DNA from: Legionella qingyii
Lineage (GTDB): Bacteria; Pseudomonadota; Gammaproteobacteria; Legionellales; Legionellaceae
Length of the DNA: 64,000 bases
Direction: 5' to 3'
NCBI RefSeq assembly: GCF_003184185.1
Contig: NZ_QHJG01000021.1
Coordinates: 150,112-214,111 of the forward strand
The translations under genes were made by a program, and so were the position numbers. The notes beneath the pieces were generated by a model. It was not told the origin of the DNA, did no database searches, and was given only the letters and a program-made list of their open reading frames with translations. Of the stretch, positions 7,872 through 19,973 are shown piece after piece (position 1 is the stretch's first letter; each line of letters starts with the position of its first letter).

Positions 7872-9156
7872 GTGCGTGAGTTTCCTTTAAAAAGAAAGTT
7901 AATAAAGCTGCAATAAACATGCTTAGAGGTATGAATGCCAGCGCAATGCGATAATCACTCACGTTATAAAGCTTATTAACGTTTTCAACAACCAGCGCTG
8001 AAGAAAGCGATGCACCACTCCGTAAGGAATAACTGAAATCCAGTAAATGTCCTACCAAAGGCTGTAATAACATACCGCCGAGCATAACGATCATGTTGGT
8101 AAATGCCATAGCGGTACCAGCTGCTTCCCCCGGACTCAATTCTCTTCCGACGGCAAATACAATTGCTTGCGCGCTATAAAATAAACCCAGGAAAAACATG
8201 AGTATTTGTACATTAGTTTCATTTAAACCTGGGAAATACAGAATAACCAGCATGAGAACGGTAGCCATACTAGCGCCTAGAAGCATAGGTAACTTTCTAC
8301 GTGCTATTCGATCAGAAAAGTAACCCATTAGAGGGGCGCCTACGGTAAAGCCTAGGAAAAGCAATGAGTTTGCTAAACCAGCAGCGTGTGTTGACAAGCC
8401 GTGTGCATGTCTTAAATAGGGAATCCCCCATAATTCAGCAAAAACAGTTGTAGGAAGATAAACCATACAACCGTACAGTCCATTAATCCATATCTGTCTA
8501 TTTCTGAGTATTATATTTAAGTCAATTAAGCCAATTTTAAAATTAGAAACAGTACCACTTTGTCTATATCGTCCTTTTTTATCGTGGATGCCTAACCATA
8601 AAACAAAGGTTAATACAATCCCAAAAAATGCGGTCATATTTAGGGTTTTAATCCATCCTAATTTCGTAACGAATAGTTCTAAAAAATTATCACCAAGCAT
8701 GGCACCGACTGTTCCTAATGCCGAGGTGATACCAGAGACCATAGCGAGTTTATTCTCAGGCAACCAGATTGTAGCAAGCTTTAATACTCCCACAAATGCA
8801 AATGCAGAGCCTAATCCAACTAAAAATCGTCCTGAGGCGGCAACCCAAAAAGATGTAGTACTTGTAAATAAGAACGTTCCTAAGACACAAATAAAACAGG
8901 CTACAGTTAATAATCTTCGCGGGCCATACCGATCCATCATTATCCCTACAGGCAATTGCATAGGGACATATGCATAATAATATACAGATGAAATGAGTCC
9001 AAAACCTGTTGCAGACAAATTAAAATGTTCGCGTAGAGCAGTTTCCATGACACTAGGCGCAATTCGAAGCAAATATTCGTAACTGTAAAATAAAGCTCCA
9101 AGACCACAAATAAGCCATCCAATTAATGCGTAATTTCTCCGGTTTTCAGAAAGCAA
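7858..9156 (-). CDS. MFS transporter, Pht-like (pair 1, proximal)
   Basis: A 432-residue, 12-helix MFS carrier closely related to its downstream partner. Shared blocks include YSYEYLLRIAPSVM, YYYAYVPMQLPVG and MMDRYGPRRLL, with GYFSDRIARRKLP at the start of the second half. It starts at TTG, with AAGGAG six bases upstream on the coding strand. As the first gene of the pair it probably drives both. The pair lies just downstream of the malic enzyme gene on the same strand, separated by about 170 bases, so it may be a separate unit. Uptake of a small metabolite is inferred from family resemblance. Confidence 0.88.
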   Translation of the reverse strand: MLSENRRNYALIGWLICGLGALFYSYEYLLRIAPSVMETALREHFNLSATGFGLISSVYYYAYVPMQLPVGIMMDRYGPRRLLTVACFICVLGTFLFTSTTSFWVAASGRFLVGLGSAFAFVGVLKLATIWLPENKLAMVSGITSALGTVGAMLGDNFLELFVTKLGWIKTLNMTAFFGIVLTFVLWLGIHDKKGRYRQSGTVSNFKIGLIDLNIILRNRQIWINGLYGCMVYLPTTVFAELWGIPYLRHAHGLSTHAAGLANSLLFLGFTVGAPLMGYFSDRIARRKLPMLLGASMATVLMLVILYFPGLNETNVQILMFFLGLFYSAQAIVFAVGRELSPGEAAGTAMAFTNMIVMLGGMLLQPLVGHLLDFSYSLRSGASLSSALVVENVNKLYNVSDYRIALAFIPLSMFIAALLTFFLKETHAHAPK

Positions 9157-9325
9157 AGTAATCTCCTTAACTATTTGTTAGGCAAGAACATTCACTGTCT
9201 TAAAGTCCAACAGTTAAAAATTCGTACCTACAATTAACCTACTATTATCCCGAGCGCAAACAGGAATATCTCATATGGTATACTCCTACACCTTGAGATC
9301 CCTTATTGCTTTCGGGATGCTACTT

Positions 9326-10576
9326 TTATTCTAAATTACAACTTACTTGATTCGCGCCGCTTGCTATTGCAGCCTGAGCCACAGCAGCAGGGACTCGTTC
9401 TCTTAAACGAGGGTCTATAGGCTTGGGAATAATGTAGTTAGGGCCAAAATCCCAATGCGTAACACCTGGGTAATTATCCTTCACTACCTGGGGAACAGGC
9501 TCGTGCACCAGTTGACGAATGGCTTCAACTGCCGCAATTTGCATCGATTGATTGATACACTTGGCACGTACATCCAACGCGCCACGAAAAATATATGGAA
9601 AACACAACACATTATTGACTTGATTAGGATAGTCGCTACGTCCAGTAGCAATAACCAAATCGTCACGTACTTGAAAAGCTAATTCAGGTCTGATTTCAGG
9701 ATCAGGGTTAGATAAAGCAAAAATAACAGGTCTAGGGGCCATTAATTTCAATAAATCAGCATCTAATAAATTCGGTTTCGCAACCCCAATAAATACATCA
9801 GCATCAACAAGTGCATCAGCTAAAGTTCGGCATTCCGTAGTACGAGCAAAGGCAAATTTATAAGCATTTAGATCTGCACGACCCGAATGGATGACTCCTT
9901 TGGTATCCAAAAGTAACATATTCTCTTTATTGGCACCCAACGCAACAAGCAATCGCATAGAAGCAATTCCAGCAGCCCCAGCACCAATACACACAATTTT
10001 TGCATCAGATAATTTTTTTTGCTGCAAATCAAGAGCATTAAGCAAACCTGCCGCAACAACAATGGCCGTACCATGCTGATCATCATGAAATACAGGGATA
10101 TTCAATTGCTCAATTAAAGCCTGCTCAATCTCAAAACATTCAGGAGCTTTAAGATCTTCCAGGTTAATCCCTCCGAAAGTAGGAGCAATTCGTTTTGCTG
10201 TAGAAATAAAAGCTTGTGAATCATGAGCATCAATTTCTATATCAAATACATCAATTCCAGCAAAACGCTTAAATAAAACGGCCTTACCTTCCATAACTGG
10301 TTTACTGGCGAGAGGTCCAAGATCCCCTAACCCCAGTACCGCAGTGCCATTAGTCATTACTGCGACTAAATTTCCTTTATTCGTATAACGATAAGCATCT
10401 TCGGGGTTTTCTGCTATTGCAATCACCGGGGCAGCAACACCAGGTGTATAAGCCAGAGACAAATCACTCTGAGAGTCCGTTGATTTGGTAATATGAACAC
10501 CGAGTTTTCCAGGGGTTGGAAACTCATGATAATCCAATGCGCACTGCTTTAAAACTTCATTATCCAAAGTACTCAC
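9326..10576 (-). CDS. NAD(P)-dependent malic enzyme, short form
   Basis: It oxidatively decarboxylates malate to pyruvate with reduction of NAD or NADP, linking the TCA cycle to pyruvate. At 416 residues it is the short form, without the phosphotransacetylase-like domain of MaeB. The N-terminal domain has [11 protein letters not shown] and [13 protein letters not shown]. The metal-binding region includes [11 protein letters not shown]. The NAD-binding Rossmann segment is [12 protein letters not shown], and [10 protein letters not shown] follows. The start codon is GTG with only a weak GAGA upstream. The cofactor cannot be assigned from sequence alone. Confidence 0.93.
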   Translation of the reverse strand: MSTLDNEVLKQCALDYHEFPTPGKLGVHITKSTDSQSDLSLAYTPGVAAPVIAIAENPEDAYRYTNKGNLVAVMTNGTAVLGLGDLGPLASKPVMEGKAVLFKRFAGIDVFDIEIDAHDSQAFISTAKRIAPTFGGINLEDLKAPECFEIEQALIEQLNIPVFHDDQHGTAIVVAAGLLNALDLQQKKLSDAKIVCIGAGAAGIASMRLLVALGANKENMLLLDTKGVIHSGRADLNAYKFAFARTTECRTLADALVDADVFIGVAKPNLLDADLLKLMAPRPVIFALSNPDPEIRPELAFQVRDDLVIATGRSDYPNQVNNVLCFPYIFRGALDVRAKCINQSMQIAAVEAIRQLVHEPVPQVVKDNYPGVTHWDFGPNYIIPKPIDPRLRERVPAAVAQAAIASGANQVSCNLE

Positions 10577-10724
10577 TCTCTTACATTGAAATAAAACTTA
10601 AGTAAGGTCTAAAAATCCTACCAACCATTATCAATTCATTGTTCATCCATAGTGCTAGAGGCACACAAACATCAGACTATGAACTCTTAATAAAATATAA
10701 GAGAAACAGCCTAAGGATGATGGG

Positions 10725-10811
10725 ATGGAGACAATAATTGGACGTCAAGAACCTGCGACACTGAAATTAGCATTGCAGGAACAATCTGTCAATAAGATAT
10801 ACTTCGAATGA
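10725..10811 (+). CDS. Possible 28-residue peptide or gene remnant
   Basis: A short frame, METIIGRQEPATLKLALQEQ and eight more residues, starts at an ATG with AAGGA about 7 bases upstream. It resembles the first residues of AAA-type ATPases that begin with IIGR-x-E before the P-loop, but stops before any P-loop. It may be the truncated start of a lost ATPase gene or a chance frame. Its stop codon falls in the small palindrome at 10797-10818. Confidence 0.25.
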   Translation: METIIGRQEPATLKLALQEQSVNKIYFE

Positions 10812-10818
10812 AGTATAT
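10797..10818. repeat. AT-rich perfect palindrome ATATACTTC/GAAGTATAT
   Basis: Nine bases on each side pair perfectly around a 4-base loop, immediately downstream of the rpmE terminator in the direction of rpmE transcription. It could strengthen termination or bind a protein. Confidence 0.5.
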
Positions 10819-10820
10819 AC

Positions 10821-10850
10821 AAATAAGGCGCAAAGTAACGCGCCTTATTT
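10821..10850 (-). terminator. rpmE terminator overlapping the stop codon
   Basis: AAATAAGGCGC and GCGCCTTATTT form a perfect 11-bp stem with an 8-base loop. On the minus strand the stem overlaps the rpmE stop codon, and its A/T ends act as U-tracts. Confidence 0.8.
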
Positions 10851-11078
10851 CTTTTCTTCTTTAGAAGCTTGTGTAGAACGCTGGCTATAACGATCGCGGA
10901 ACTTCTGAACACGACCTCCAGTATCCACCAATTTTTGTTTACCAGTATAAAAAGGATGACATTGTGAGCATACTTCAATGTTCAAATCTTTACATAATGT
11001 TGAACGAGTTTCAAATTCCTCGCCACAACTGCATATTACCTTAACTGTTTTATATTCTGGATGAATTGATGCCTTCAT
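10845..11078 (-). CDS. rpmE: 50S ribosomal protein L31, zinc-binding type
   Basis: L31 sits on the large ribosomal subunit near the central protuberance and bridges to the small subunit. The 77-residue product begins [10 protein letters not shown] and carries four cysteines in CSCG (residues 16 and 18) and [10 protein letters not shown] (residues 37 and 40), the zinc-binding C+ form. [19 protein letters not shown] is also typical. The C-terminal tail ([12 protein letters not shown]) is slightly longer and more charged than in many homologues. The gene is monocistronic with its own terminator. A zinc-containing L31 can serve as a zinc store in other bacteria; a zinc-free paralogue was not seen here. 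Confidence 0.97.
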   Translation of the reverse strand: MKASIHPEYKTVKVICSCGEEFETRSTLCKDLNIEVCSQCHPFYTGKQKLVDTGGRVQKFRDRYSQRSTQASKEEKK

Positions 11079-11651
11079 AATACTACTCTCTATAGTTTAA
11101 ATGAGTATCGCCACCTGAACCCAATGCCAGGCACCATACTCGGTATAAATGACGCAAAACAATAGCAGAAAAACGTCTGTAAAGCAATTTTTATCAAAAC
11201 CAAACCGAGGTTATACCCCTGTTTGTTATATTAAATGAAACATTGATACACAATGAAAACCGATAATTAACAAAAATATGAGTTGTGATATTGAGCTGTT
11301 TCATCATCTAATTGTGCTTTAACGGCTTACATTAAAGTTAGTTTTTCTCTAGCTTGCCTCTAATTAAAATAGACTATAATAATCCACGGTTCATCCAGGC
11401 AATGATTATGACAATAAAATATAAGCCCTTTGACCAGCTAAAACGTGTCGTCTGATAAGATCTGATGTTGAACCAACATAAATAGTGGCATTTCGTTTGG
11501 ATGCTAAAATGTAGACATAATACGAATAAACAACTCTTTACTTCATTTCTTCATATCTGGTCATTGAAGTAACAATATTGATTGGCAATTGAACAAAATA
11601 GCCACAATTGGTCTACGCTTATAAAAACAAATTAATTTAACAGGAGTTAAA
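11079..11651. other. Long intergenic region between rpmE and dps
   Basis: About 570 AT-rich bases separate two divergent genes and should hold both promoters. The only open frame I noted is an 18-codon one at 11402-11455 (MIMTIKYKPFDQLKRVV), which lacks a good ribosome site and may be a remnant. No RNA gene or riboswitch was recognised. Confidence 0.4.
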
Positions 11652-12149
11652 ATGAAAAAACTGGAACTGTATAAGCTTGAAACACCAAATGATCTCGATA
11701 TAAAAGATCGTCGTAAAATTGCCGAAGCGGTTAATCCCCTCTTGGCCGATACCTTTGCTTTATTTGTTAAAACCAAAAACTTCCATTGGCATATGACAGG
11801 CCCCCATTCTCGTGATTATCATCTTTTATTGGATGAACAAAGCGAACAAATTTTTGCGATGATTGATGCTTTAGCAGAACGTGTGCGCAAATTAGGAGAA
11901 AGAACGATACATTCTATTGGAGAGATCAAGCAATTGCAGACGCTTCGAGACACAAATGAAACTCTTTCTGCAGATGATATGCTCCAAAATCTACTGGAAG
12001 ACAATAAAAGTTTCTTAAAAAGCTTGAGAAGAGTTCATGAGGTTTGTAGCAAAAAGAACGATTTCGCTACCACGAGTATCTTAGAAGTTTATATTGATGA
12101 AACAGAACGGCGAATTTGGTTTTTATTTGAAACCTTGCAAAATCAATGA
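11652..12149 (+). CDS. dps: Dps family ferritin-like DNA-protection protein
   Basis: Dps proteins form 12-subunit shells that oxidise and store iron using hydrogen peroxide, protecting DNA in stress and stationary phase. The 165-residue product has the four-helix ferritin-like pattern. Ferroxidase-site residues lie in KTKNFHWHMTG (residues 40-50) and in LLLDEQSEQI (residues 58-67). The N-terminus is Lys-rich and could contact DNA. AGGAG lies six bases before the ATG. It is monocistronic, and convergent with xthA, another gene for oxidative DNA damage. Confidence 0.93.
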   Translation: MKKLELYKLETPNDLDIKDRRKIAEAVNPLLADTFALFVKTKNFHWHMTGPHSRDYHLLLDEQSEQIFAMIDALAERVRKLGERTIHSIGEIKQLQTLRDTNETLSADDMLQNLLEDNKSFLKSLRRVHEVCSKKNDFATTSILEVYIDETERRIWFLFETLQNQ

Positions 12150-12199
12150 TGGAAACAGAATAACAACAGTAGACCTAATTATAGCCTGGGTACGAAACT

Positions 12200-12237
12200 G
12201 GAACCCGGTATCTGGTGTTTTCCAGATCCCAAGTTCC
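12200..12237. terminator. Palindrome between dps and xthA
   Basis: GGAACCCGGTATCTGG and CCAGATCCCAAGTTCC pair at 12 of 16 positions around a TGTTTT loop. The element begins just after tagcctgggta and resembles the repeats at 4.2 and 60.2 kb. It lies between convergent 3' ends and may terminate both genes. Confidence 0.55.
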
Positions 12238-12254
12238 ACTACAACAGACTACAT

Positions 12255-13026
12255 CTAACTCACATTAAGATCCAATTCAACCCATACAGGTGCGTGATCA
12301 GAGGGTCTTTCTGATTTGCGCGGCTCTTTATCAATAACAGATTGCCTACACAATCCATTAAGCGTTTTACTCAATAAAATATGATCAATCCGTAAGCCTC
12401 GGTTACGCCTGAACGCAGCAGCACGATAATCCCACCAACTGAATATCTGCTCATCCTGCGTAAAATTTCTAAAACTATCATATAATCCGAGTTGTAACAG
12501 TTGCATAAAAGCTTCTCGTTCAGCGGGACTAACTAATACAGAGCCCACCCATTCAGCAGGATCATGAACATCACGATCTTCAGGAGCTATATTAAAATCG
12601 CCAACTACAGCTAAATTGGGAAAAATGCTCATTTGCTGTTGAATAAAAGCCGTAACTTTTTGCAACCAATTTAATTTGTATTGATATTTATCTGAAGTTA
12701 ATTCTGACCCATTAGGGACATACAAATTGATTAACCGAATACCTGCAACGGTAACCACCAAAATCCGTCGTTGCGGATCATCAAAATCAGGGATATCAGT
12801 TAGAACATCAGAAAAAGGATATCGGCTTATTACAGCAACACCGTTGTAAGTCTTTTGTCCTGAAAATACTACATGATAGCCTTTCTCAATAAACGCATTC
12901 ATAGGAAAATTTTCATCAAGTAATTTTGTTTCCTGCATGGCAAGAACATCCACATGCTCAGAATCAAACCATTCCAAAACTTGATCCAATCGTATCTTTA
13001 AAGAATTCACATTCCAGCTTGCTAAT

Positions 13027-13034
<8 letters not shown>
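12255..13034 (-). CDS. xthA: Exonuclease III family, paralogue 1
   Basis: Exonuclease III enzymes cut DNA at abasic sites and trim damaged 3' ends in base excision repair. With the GTG start the product is 259 residues and begins MLKLASWNVNSLKIRL. The metal site Glu is in QETKLLD, the Asp/Asn pair in GDFNIAPEDRDVHDP, and the C-terminal SDHAPV carries the catalytic Asp-His. The GTG is chosen because AAAGGAG lies six bases before it; a TTG further upstream would place that site inside the gene. It overlaps the preceding paralogue by 8 bases, so translation is coupled. Confidence 0.9.
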
Positions 13035-14422
<1,388 letters not shown>

Positions 14423-14513
14423 TTACCTTAAATCTAAAAATACAGTCGAGCCCGAGCGAAGAATACTAAAATTGCCAGTTTCTTTGCTTGCAACAACTCA
14501 ACTGCTTTTCGGA

Positions 14514-15005
14514 TTAAAATTTAAAATCATACTTTAGTTGGGCTTCCAATTTCATTTCAATAAATTTAATTAGCTGGTACAAAGTTCCTCCTTTTCTAGG
14601 TTTTAATTTTTTCAAATCAGAAACAATGTCATCAGCTGAATCATAATAATTATTAACCGACATATTCGCGATAATTTTACTTATTGCACTAACATGATGT
14701 CTATTCCAATTTCCTGAAATCATACGGCCGATAAATGAACCAAATAAACAGTCTTCTTTTGTGTAATCTATAAGCAACGCTTTGATTCTTCTGTGATTTG
14801 AATCTCCCCTGCATTTATTCCAAATCTTGGTATAATCCGGGAAATCTAAAGTCAATTTTGGATGATTAAAAAATGAATATGCTTTTACACCAATACACGA
14901 AAAAGAAGATTGGGACTCATAATTTTCGGAAGAATCATCTGTTCCCTCTTCTATAAACTCAAGATCTTCACTTCTTATTGTAGCAATACTCAGTTGATGT
15001 GACAT
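14514..15005 (-). CDS. Hypothetical protein
   Basis: The 163-residue product is not recognised. A strong GGAGGAG before the ATG and a full-length frame support a real gene. The first 45 residues are acidic and Ser-rich (EEGTDDSSENYES) and look flexible. The rest is mixed helical with a Lys-rich C-terminus. There is no signal peptide or transmembrane helix. It is a single gene between the wrbA-like operon and hslVU, flanked by AT-rich DNA. A lineage-specific or effector-like role is possible but unsupported. Confidence 0.65.
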   Translation of the reverse strand: MSHQLSIATIRSEDLEFIEEGTDDSSENYESQSSFSCIGVKAYSFFNHPKLTLDFPDYTKIWNKCRGDSNHRRIKALLIDYTKEDCLFGSFIGRMISGNWNRHHVSAISKIIANMSVNNYYDSADDIVSDLKKLKPRKGGTLYQLIKFIEMKLEAQLKYDFKF

Positions 15006-15318
15006 TTTATTCTCCTCCGTGAGAACAACCGTTTTTTAGAACTTGCAGTTTCTTTTATCACATACCAAAATTACAATTGAATCAAGTCCTCCGCAAATTA
15101 AACAGGAGGCCGAGTTGTCATAATAATTTTCCTTAATTTATTTTGACTTCCTCATTATAACAAGCAAATAAAAAATATACCTTGGTTTTTAGAAATAAAG
15201 ATAATCGCATTGAATTTCTGGAGATTTTAAGTCAGGGCGCAGCGCAGAATCCGGGATTGAACAATTCATTTATTTTCATCAAACCCGGATTCACTTATTG
15301 CACACAGACCACTTTAGT
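15006..15318. other. Intergenic region with dispersed-repeat copy
   Basis: No gene seen. At about 15232-15300 the sequence reads cagggcgcagcgcagaatcc, then gggattgaa and, further on, aaacccggattcac. It is a degenerate copy of the cctgggtgcaacgcagcaaaacccggg element found at 4.2 and 60.2 kb, here just after the hslU stop and probably acting as its terminator. Confidence 0.45.
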
Positions 15319-16692
15319 TTAAAGAATATAACGAGCTAAATCCTCGTCCGCGACGAGCTGCCCGAGGTTTTTTTCAACATATGCTTTATCAACATGAACA
15401 GATTCGCCTGATTTATCTGTGGCTTCAAACGAAACGACTTCTAATAACCGCTCCATCACGGTATAGAGCCTACGCGCACCAATATTTTCTGTACGCTCAT
15501 TCACTTGCCAAGCTACTTCGGCAATACGCCTAATCCCTGACTCATCAAAAGTCAATGTGAGTCCTTCAGTAGCCATCAAAGCACTGTATTGCAATGTTAA
15601 TGATGCAGTAGGTTCTGTAAGAATACGTACAAAATCATCAACAGAAAGAGCAGATAATTCCACACGTATAGGTAATCTACCTTGCAATTCAGCAATCAAA
15701 TCAGATGGCTTAGCTACATGGAATGCTCCAGAAGCAATAAATAAAATATGATCCGAACGAATCATACCGTATTTAGTAGTAACTGATGTTCCTTCAACTA
15801 GAGGTAATAAATCTCTTTGTACGCCTTCACGAGAAACATCCCCACCGCCCGCATTCTCGGTACGACGTGCTACTTTGTCCAATTCATCAATAAAGACAAT
15901 TCCATTTTGTTCCACATTTTCTATGGCACGAATCTTAATATCGTCTTCATTAATCAGCTTAGCAGCTTCTTCTTCACGTAAAATCTGCATTGCCTTGGCT
16001 ATAGTCATCTTACGTGTTTTTGTTCGATGAGTCCCTACTTGCTGAAACATTGATTGCAATTGGCTTGTCATTTCTTCCATGCCCGGAGGAGCCATAATTT
16101 CAATGCCTATTGGTGTTGCTGAAACCTCTATTTCAATTTCATTCTCATCAAGAATTCCTTCACGCAATTGCTTACGAAAGACTTGTCTGGCTGTACTGTC
16201 TTTTTCACTAGGAGTTAAGCTACCTCGTGCAGGTGGAAGTAATACATCAAGAACTCGTTCTTCAGCTGCATCTTCAGCCAGATGCTCCACCTTTTTCATC
16301 GCAAATTCACGTTCTTGCTTTACGGCAATATCCGCCAAATCGCGAAGAATCGAATCTACATCACGTCCGACGTATCCTACCTCGGTAAATTTTGTTGCTT
16401 CTACTTTGATGAAGGGGGCACGAGCTAATTTAGCTAAACGTCGAGCAATCTCCGTTTTACCAACACCAGTTGGCCCAATCATGAGAATATTTTTGGGCAT
16501 GATTTCATTGCGTAAAGCAGGATCTTTAATATTCATGCGCCGCCAACGATTACGTAATGCAATTGCCACCGCCCTTTTTGCATCATCCTGGCCAATAATA
16601 TATTTATCCAATTCCTGGACAATTTCACGAGGAGTCATCACTTCTCGGACAATCTCACGAGGAGTCGTCTTCTTGCTGTTATTTGTTGCCAT
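15319..16692 (-). CDS. hslU: HslU ATPase subunit of HslVU protease
   Basis: HslU is the AAA+ unfoldase that feeds substrates into the HslV peptidase. The 457-residue product has Walker A GPTGVGKT at residues 73-80, Walker B FIDELDK, the GYVGRDV pore motif and a C-terminal segment ending LARYIL, which docks into HslV. The first 18 residues are unusual: TPREIV occurs at 10-15 and again at 20-25, and the canonical HslU start ([15 protein letters not shown]) corresponds to Met19. Either the protein has a duplicated N-terminus or translation starts at Met19. The start overlaps the hslV end by 14 bases. Confidence 0.96.
   Translation of the reverse strand: MATNNSKKTTPREIVREVMTPREIVQELDKYIIGQDDAKRAVAIALRNRWRRMNIKDPALRNEIMPKNILMIGPTGVGKTEIARRLAKLARAPFIKVEATKFTEVGYVGRDVDSILRDLADIAVKQEREFAMKKVEHLAEDAAEERVLDVLLPPARGSLTPSEKDSTARQVFRKQLREGILDENEIEIEVSATPIGIEIMAPPGMEEMTSQLQSMFQQVGTHRTKTRKMTIAKAMQILREEEAAKLINEDDIKIRAIENVEQNGIVFIDELDKVARRTENAGGGDVSREGVQRDLLPLVEGTSVTTKYGMIRSDHILFIASGAFHVAKPSDLIAELQGRLPIRVELSALSVDDFVRILTEPTASLTLQYSALMATEGLTLTFDESGIRRIAEVAWQVNERTENIGARRLYTVMERLLEVVSFEATDKSGESVHVDKAYVEKNLGQLVADEDLARYIL
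16606..16665 (-). repeat. 30-bp tandem duplication at the hslU start
   Basis: On the coding strand ACTCCTCGTGAGATTGTCC is followed 30 bases later by ACTCCTCGTGAAATTGTCC. The unit encodes [10 protein letters not shown] and then [10 protein letters not shown]. It keeps the frame and adds one extra copy of the N-terminal motif. Confidence 0.8.
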
Positions 16693-17227
16693 TATTTAAT
16701 TCTTCTATAGTTAAGTTGTTATTGGTATAAATACAGATATCTCCAGCAATGTTTAATGCTTTACGCACTATATCTACAGCAGATAATTTTGTATTTTCCA
16801 TCAATGCTCGTGCAGCTGCTTGCGCAAAGGGACCGCCTGAACCAATAGCAATTAAGCTATGCTCAGGTTCGATTACATCGCCATTACCTGTAATAATTAG
16901 TGAAGATTTGACGTCTGCAACCGCAAGAACTGCTTCAAGTCGGCGTAACATTCTGTCTGTTCGCCAATCTTTAGCAAGCTCAACTGCAGCACGGACCAAA
17001 TGGCCTTGATGCATTTCCAACTTGCTCTCAAAACGTTCAAAAAGAGTAAACGCATCCGCAGTACCACCAGCAAAGCCAGCGATTACTTGATCTTTGTAGA
17101 GGCGTCGCACCTTGCGCGCATTACCCTTCATCACGGTATTACCTAAAGTTACCTGGCCATCCCCACCGATAACCACTTGATTTCCGCGTCGTACTGAAAG
17201 TATGGTTGTCCCACGAAATTGTTCCAA
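16679..17227 (-). CDS. hslV: HslV peptidase subunit
   Basis: HslV is the threonine peptidase of the HslVU protease, related to the proteasome beta subunit. The 182-residue product has the catalytic Thr-Thr at residues 7-8 (MEQFRG then TTILSVRRG), followed by [20 protein letters not shown], which is very characteristic. The six residues before the threonine must be removed for activity, whereas in E. coli only Met is. Translation appears to start at TTG with GAGGA upstream. An in-frame alternative start closer to the threonine is not obvious. Confidence 0.96.
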   Translation of the reverse strand: MEQFRGTTILSVRRGNQVVIGGDGQVTLGNTVMKGNARKVRRLYKDQVIAGFAGGTADAFTLFERFESKLEMHQGHLVRAAVELAKDWRTDRMLRRLEAVLAVADVKSSLIITGNGDVIEPEHSLIAIGSGGPFAQAAARALMENTKLSAVDIVRKALNIAGDICIYTNNNLTIEELNNGNK

Positions 17228-17452
17228 AATAAAATCCTCAAATCAAACCGGAACCACATACATGGGGATGATAAACAAAAAAACAAGGGGTGACAAAGTG
17301 AATAAATTGTAACTATGGCATCAGAGTGTACTAGGGGTGAAGTAGAGGAAAACTCAGTTTTTCAGTCTTGAATCCCTGGCTACGACTTGCACCTTAAACG
17401 ATGTTTGTAAGTTGATGCAAGTACGTAAACAGTTAAATTAAAATCTGCAGAT

Positions 17453-18676
17453 TCAGATTAAAAAAGATACTCCATGAGATAAATTCTCTAATTCAAGATG
17501 TTGTGCAATACTTTGGCCTACATCAGCAAAGGTATCACGGCGTCCGATAAAACGGCTCTTAAGACTTGGACCATAAGCTAATACGGGGATATGCTCTCTC
17601 GTATGATCTGATCCAGGAAAAGTAGGATCACAACCATGATCTGCTGCAATAACAACTAGATCATTCGGCTTTAATAAAGCATCAAGCTCTGGAAGACGTG
17701 CATCAAACTCCTCAAGCGCATGCGCATAACCCGTTACATCGCGCCGATGGCCGAATGAGGAATCAAAATCTACAAAATTAGTGAAAACCAAACTACCATC
17801 AGGAGCAGTCTTCATTGCGGTCAAAGTAGCATCAAATAAAGCCATATTATCATCAGCCTTAATGACTTGGGTGACTCCTTGATGAGCATAAATATCAGCA
17901 ATTTTTCCTAGAGCAATCACTTCGCGACCTGCTTCTTTCATATAATCAAGTAAAGTTTTTGCCGGAGGTAAAGTGGCGTAGTCCTTGCGATGAGCAGTGC
18001 GTTTGAAGGCTCCTGGTTGACCAATAAAAGGTCGGGCAATTACCCGTCCGATCTGATACTCATCAACTAAAATACGAGCAATTTCACAAATATCATACAA
18101 ACGCTGCAAACCAAAATGTTCTTCATGAGCGGCAATTTGAAATACACTGTCCGCAGAAGTATAAACTATTGGTTTACCACTTCGCACGTGCTCTTCACCT
18201 AATTCTTCAAGAATTGTAGTTCCCGACGCATGTTTCTCACCAAGAACTCCTGGTAATCCGGCTCGTTGAATAAAGGTATCAATTAATTTTTTCGGAAAAC
18301 AAAACGGTTGTTCAGGGAAATAACCCCATTCGAACGTCACAGGGACTCCTGCTAATTCCCAATGCCCGCTGGGAGTATCCTTACCTAAGCTCTGTTCAAC
18401 TGCATAACCATAATAGCCCACAGGTTCAGGAAAAGTAGACAATTCAACAAAACGCAATCCACAACTGGCTAGGGCTGCATGATAAAGTCCTAATTTGGCC
18501 AGATTGGGCAAAGTTAATGGGCCTTGACGCCCCCCTTCCCGATTGCATTCACCGCGCTCACATGCTTGATGGATATGAACAAAAGTATTGGCACCAGCAT
18601 CACCATAGCGATGGGCATCTAAACTAGCACCAATGCCGAAAGAATCCATCAGTAATATACAAACTCTCCCTGTCAT
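17453..18676 (-). CDS. deoB: Phosphopentomutase
   Basis: It interconverts ribose-1-phosphate or deoxyribose-1-phosphate with the 5-phosphate, connecting nucleoside breakdown to central metabolism. The 407-residue product has the alkaline-phosphatase-fold metal motifs [11 protein letters not shown] near the N-terminus, [15 protein letters not shown], and [18 protein letters not shown] near the C-terminus. These and its length are typical of DeoB. GAGGG precedes the ATG. It starts one base after the stop of the upstream MFS gene, so the transporter pair and DeoB form one unit. That argues for nucleoside substrates for the pair. Confidence 0.95.
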   Translation of the reverse strand: MTGRVCILLMDSFGIGASLDAHRYGDAGANTFVHIHQACERGECNREGGRQGPLTLPNLAKLGLYHAALASCGLRFVELSTFPEPVGYYGYAVEQSLGKDTPSGHWELAGVPVTFEWGYFPEQPFCFPKKLIDTFIQRAGLPGVLGEKHASGTTILEELGEEHVRSGKPIVYTSADSVFQIAAHEEHFGLQRLYDICEIARILVDEYQIGRVIARPFIGQPGAFKRTAHRKDYATLPPAKTLLDYMKEAGREVIALGKIADIYAHQGVTQVIKADDNMALFDATLTAMKTAPDGSLVFTNFVDFDSSFGHRRDVTGYAHALEEFDARLPELDALLKPNDLVVIAADHGCDPTFPGSDHTREHIPVLAYGPSLKSRFIGRRDTFADVGQSIAQHLELENLSHGVSFLI

Positions 18677-18677
18677 C

Positions 18678-19958
18678 TTAACCCTCGATATGTTGGCAGC
18701 GTGTTTCTTTTAAACCTATAAGCATGAAGAAAGCAACCAATAATCCTACAGGTAAAATAATTGCAGCATATTGATATGCATCGAGTAGATAAACAGGAGT
18801 TCCGTTAACCATTTGCATGCCGCCGTAATTCGTTAATAAATAACTAAACATATTTTGATACACAATATAACCGCCTTGAGTCAATATCGAAATGACGCTT
18901 ACAGCTGTTGCGGTCATTGCATGTGAACTGCTTTCAGCCACCAATGCGTAACTAATCACTTGAGCTGAAGTAAAAAAACCAAGCAAGAAAAACAAAAATG
19001 CCATCATACTATAAGAAACAGGGAGGTAAAGCACTGCAAGCAAAGTCAATAAGGAAGCAATTACGCCTATTCTCATAGGCATAATCCGTAAACCCATTTT
19101 ATCAGATATCCAACCAACTAAAGGTGAGCCAATAATCGCCCCCAAAAATAACATGCCATTTACCACAGATGCTTGCGAAGAACTAATATCCAGGCGTTGA
19201 ACCAGATATAAAGTACCCATCATGGCACCAAATACAGCAATGGCCATATTCATTAAACTGGCATAAAATGCTGCTCGCAAATATTGAGTATTTAAATAAG
19301 CCTTTTTAGCGGCTGAGAATACATTGATTGGTTTAACAACTTGCTTAATTGCTGTATGCGGTCTTTCCTTTATCCAAAAAAACATAACAATCAGCATGGC
19401 AAAACCAAGAATTCCGACATCTTGTACTGCCTGACGCCATCCAACCAAAATAACTAACTTGGTTAAAGGATATTGAGCCAACATTCCTCCAGCCATTGCC
19501 ATAGTCACTATAGCTCCAGTCACCAAGGCCATACGCTTTGGGGGAAACCAATGAGATGCTAAACGTACCGGCCCCAAGAAACAGAAAGCACTGCCAATGC
19601 CGGTGATAAATCGACAAAATAAGGCCATATAAAATGAATGAGAATAAGCCAAAAGAAAGGTACTGGCCACACATAAAAACATAGCAATTAACAATGTATT
19701 TTTAATCGAGAAGCGGTCAAGAACCATCCCCGCAACAAAAAGAAACAATACATTAGAAAGATAGTAAATACTTGATAACCAGGCCATCTTATCAGCTTGT
19801 ATCTGATAATCCTGCATAATATTTGCAGCGATGGATGCAAACATATTTCCCTGAATAAACTCATAAAAAAAGAATAAGGTCGCAGCAAAACACACCATCC
19901 AGGGTAATAATGACGATTTAATCTCATTATATCCTTGAAACTCATCCACCACTTGCAT
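18678..19958 (-). CDS. MFS transporter, Pht-like (pair 2, distal)
   Basis: A 426-residue carrier with about 12 predicted helices. The N-terminal [14 protein letters not shown] and the [13 protein letters not shown] loop resemble its upstream partner, and [13 protein letters not shown] opens the second half. GAGGAG precedes the ATG. It lies between another MFS gene and deoB with only a 1-base gap to deoB. Legionella PhtC/PhtD are reported to support pyrimidine nucleoside acquisition, and linkage to deoB makes a nucleoside carrier the leading guess. I do not assign a name. Confidence 0.88.
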   Translation of the reverse strand: MQVVDEFQGYNEIKSSLLPWMVCFAATLFFFYEFIQGNMFASIAANIMQDYQIQADKMAWLSSIYYLSNVLFLFVAGMVLDRFSIKNTLLIAMFLCVASTFLLAYSHSFYMALFCRFITGIGSAFCFLGPVRLASHWFPPKRMALVTGAIVTMAMAGGMLAQYPLTKLVILVGWRQAVQDVGILGFAMLIVMFFWIKERPHTAIKQVVKPINVFSAAKKAYLNTQYLRAAFYASLMNMAIAVFGAMMGTLYLVQRLDISSSQASVVNGMLFLGAIIGSPLVGWISDKMGLRIMPMRIGVIASLLTLLAVLYLPVSYSMMAFLFFLLGFFTSAQVISYALVAESSSHAMTATAVSVISILTQGGYIVYQNMFSYLLTNYGGMQMVNGTPVYLLDAYQYAAIILPVGLLVAFFMLIGLKETRCQHIEG

Positions 19959-19973
19959 TTTTACTCCTCAGCT

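Noticed and set aside
10745..10978. 77-codon frame overlapping rpmE
   Set aside because: Out-of-frame overlap with the well-supported L31 gene and its terminator; the composition looks non-coding.
16079..16699. 206-codon plus-strand frame over hslU
   Set aside because: Antisense shadow of a conserved gene; Ser/Arg-rich translation with no family features.
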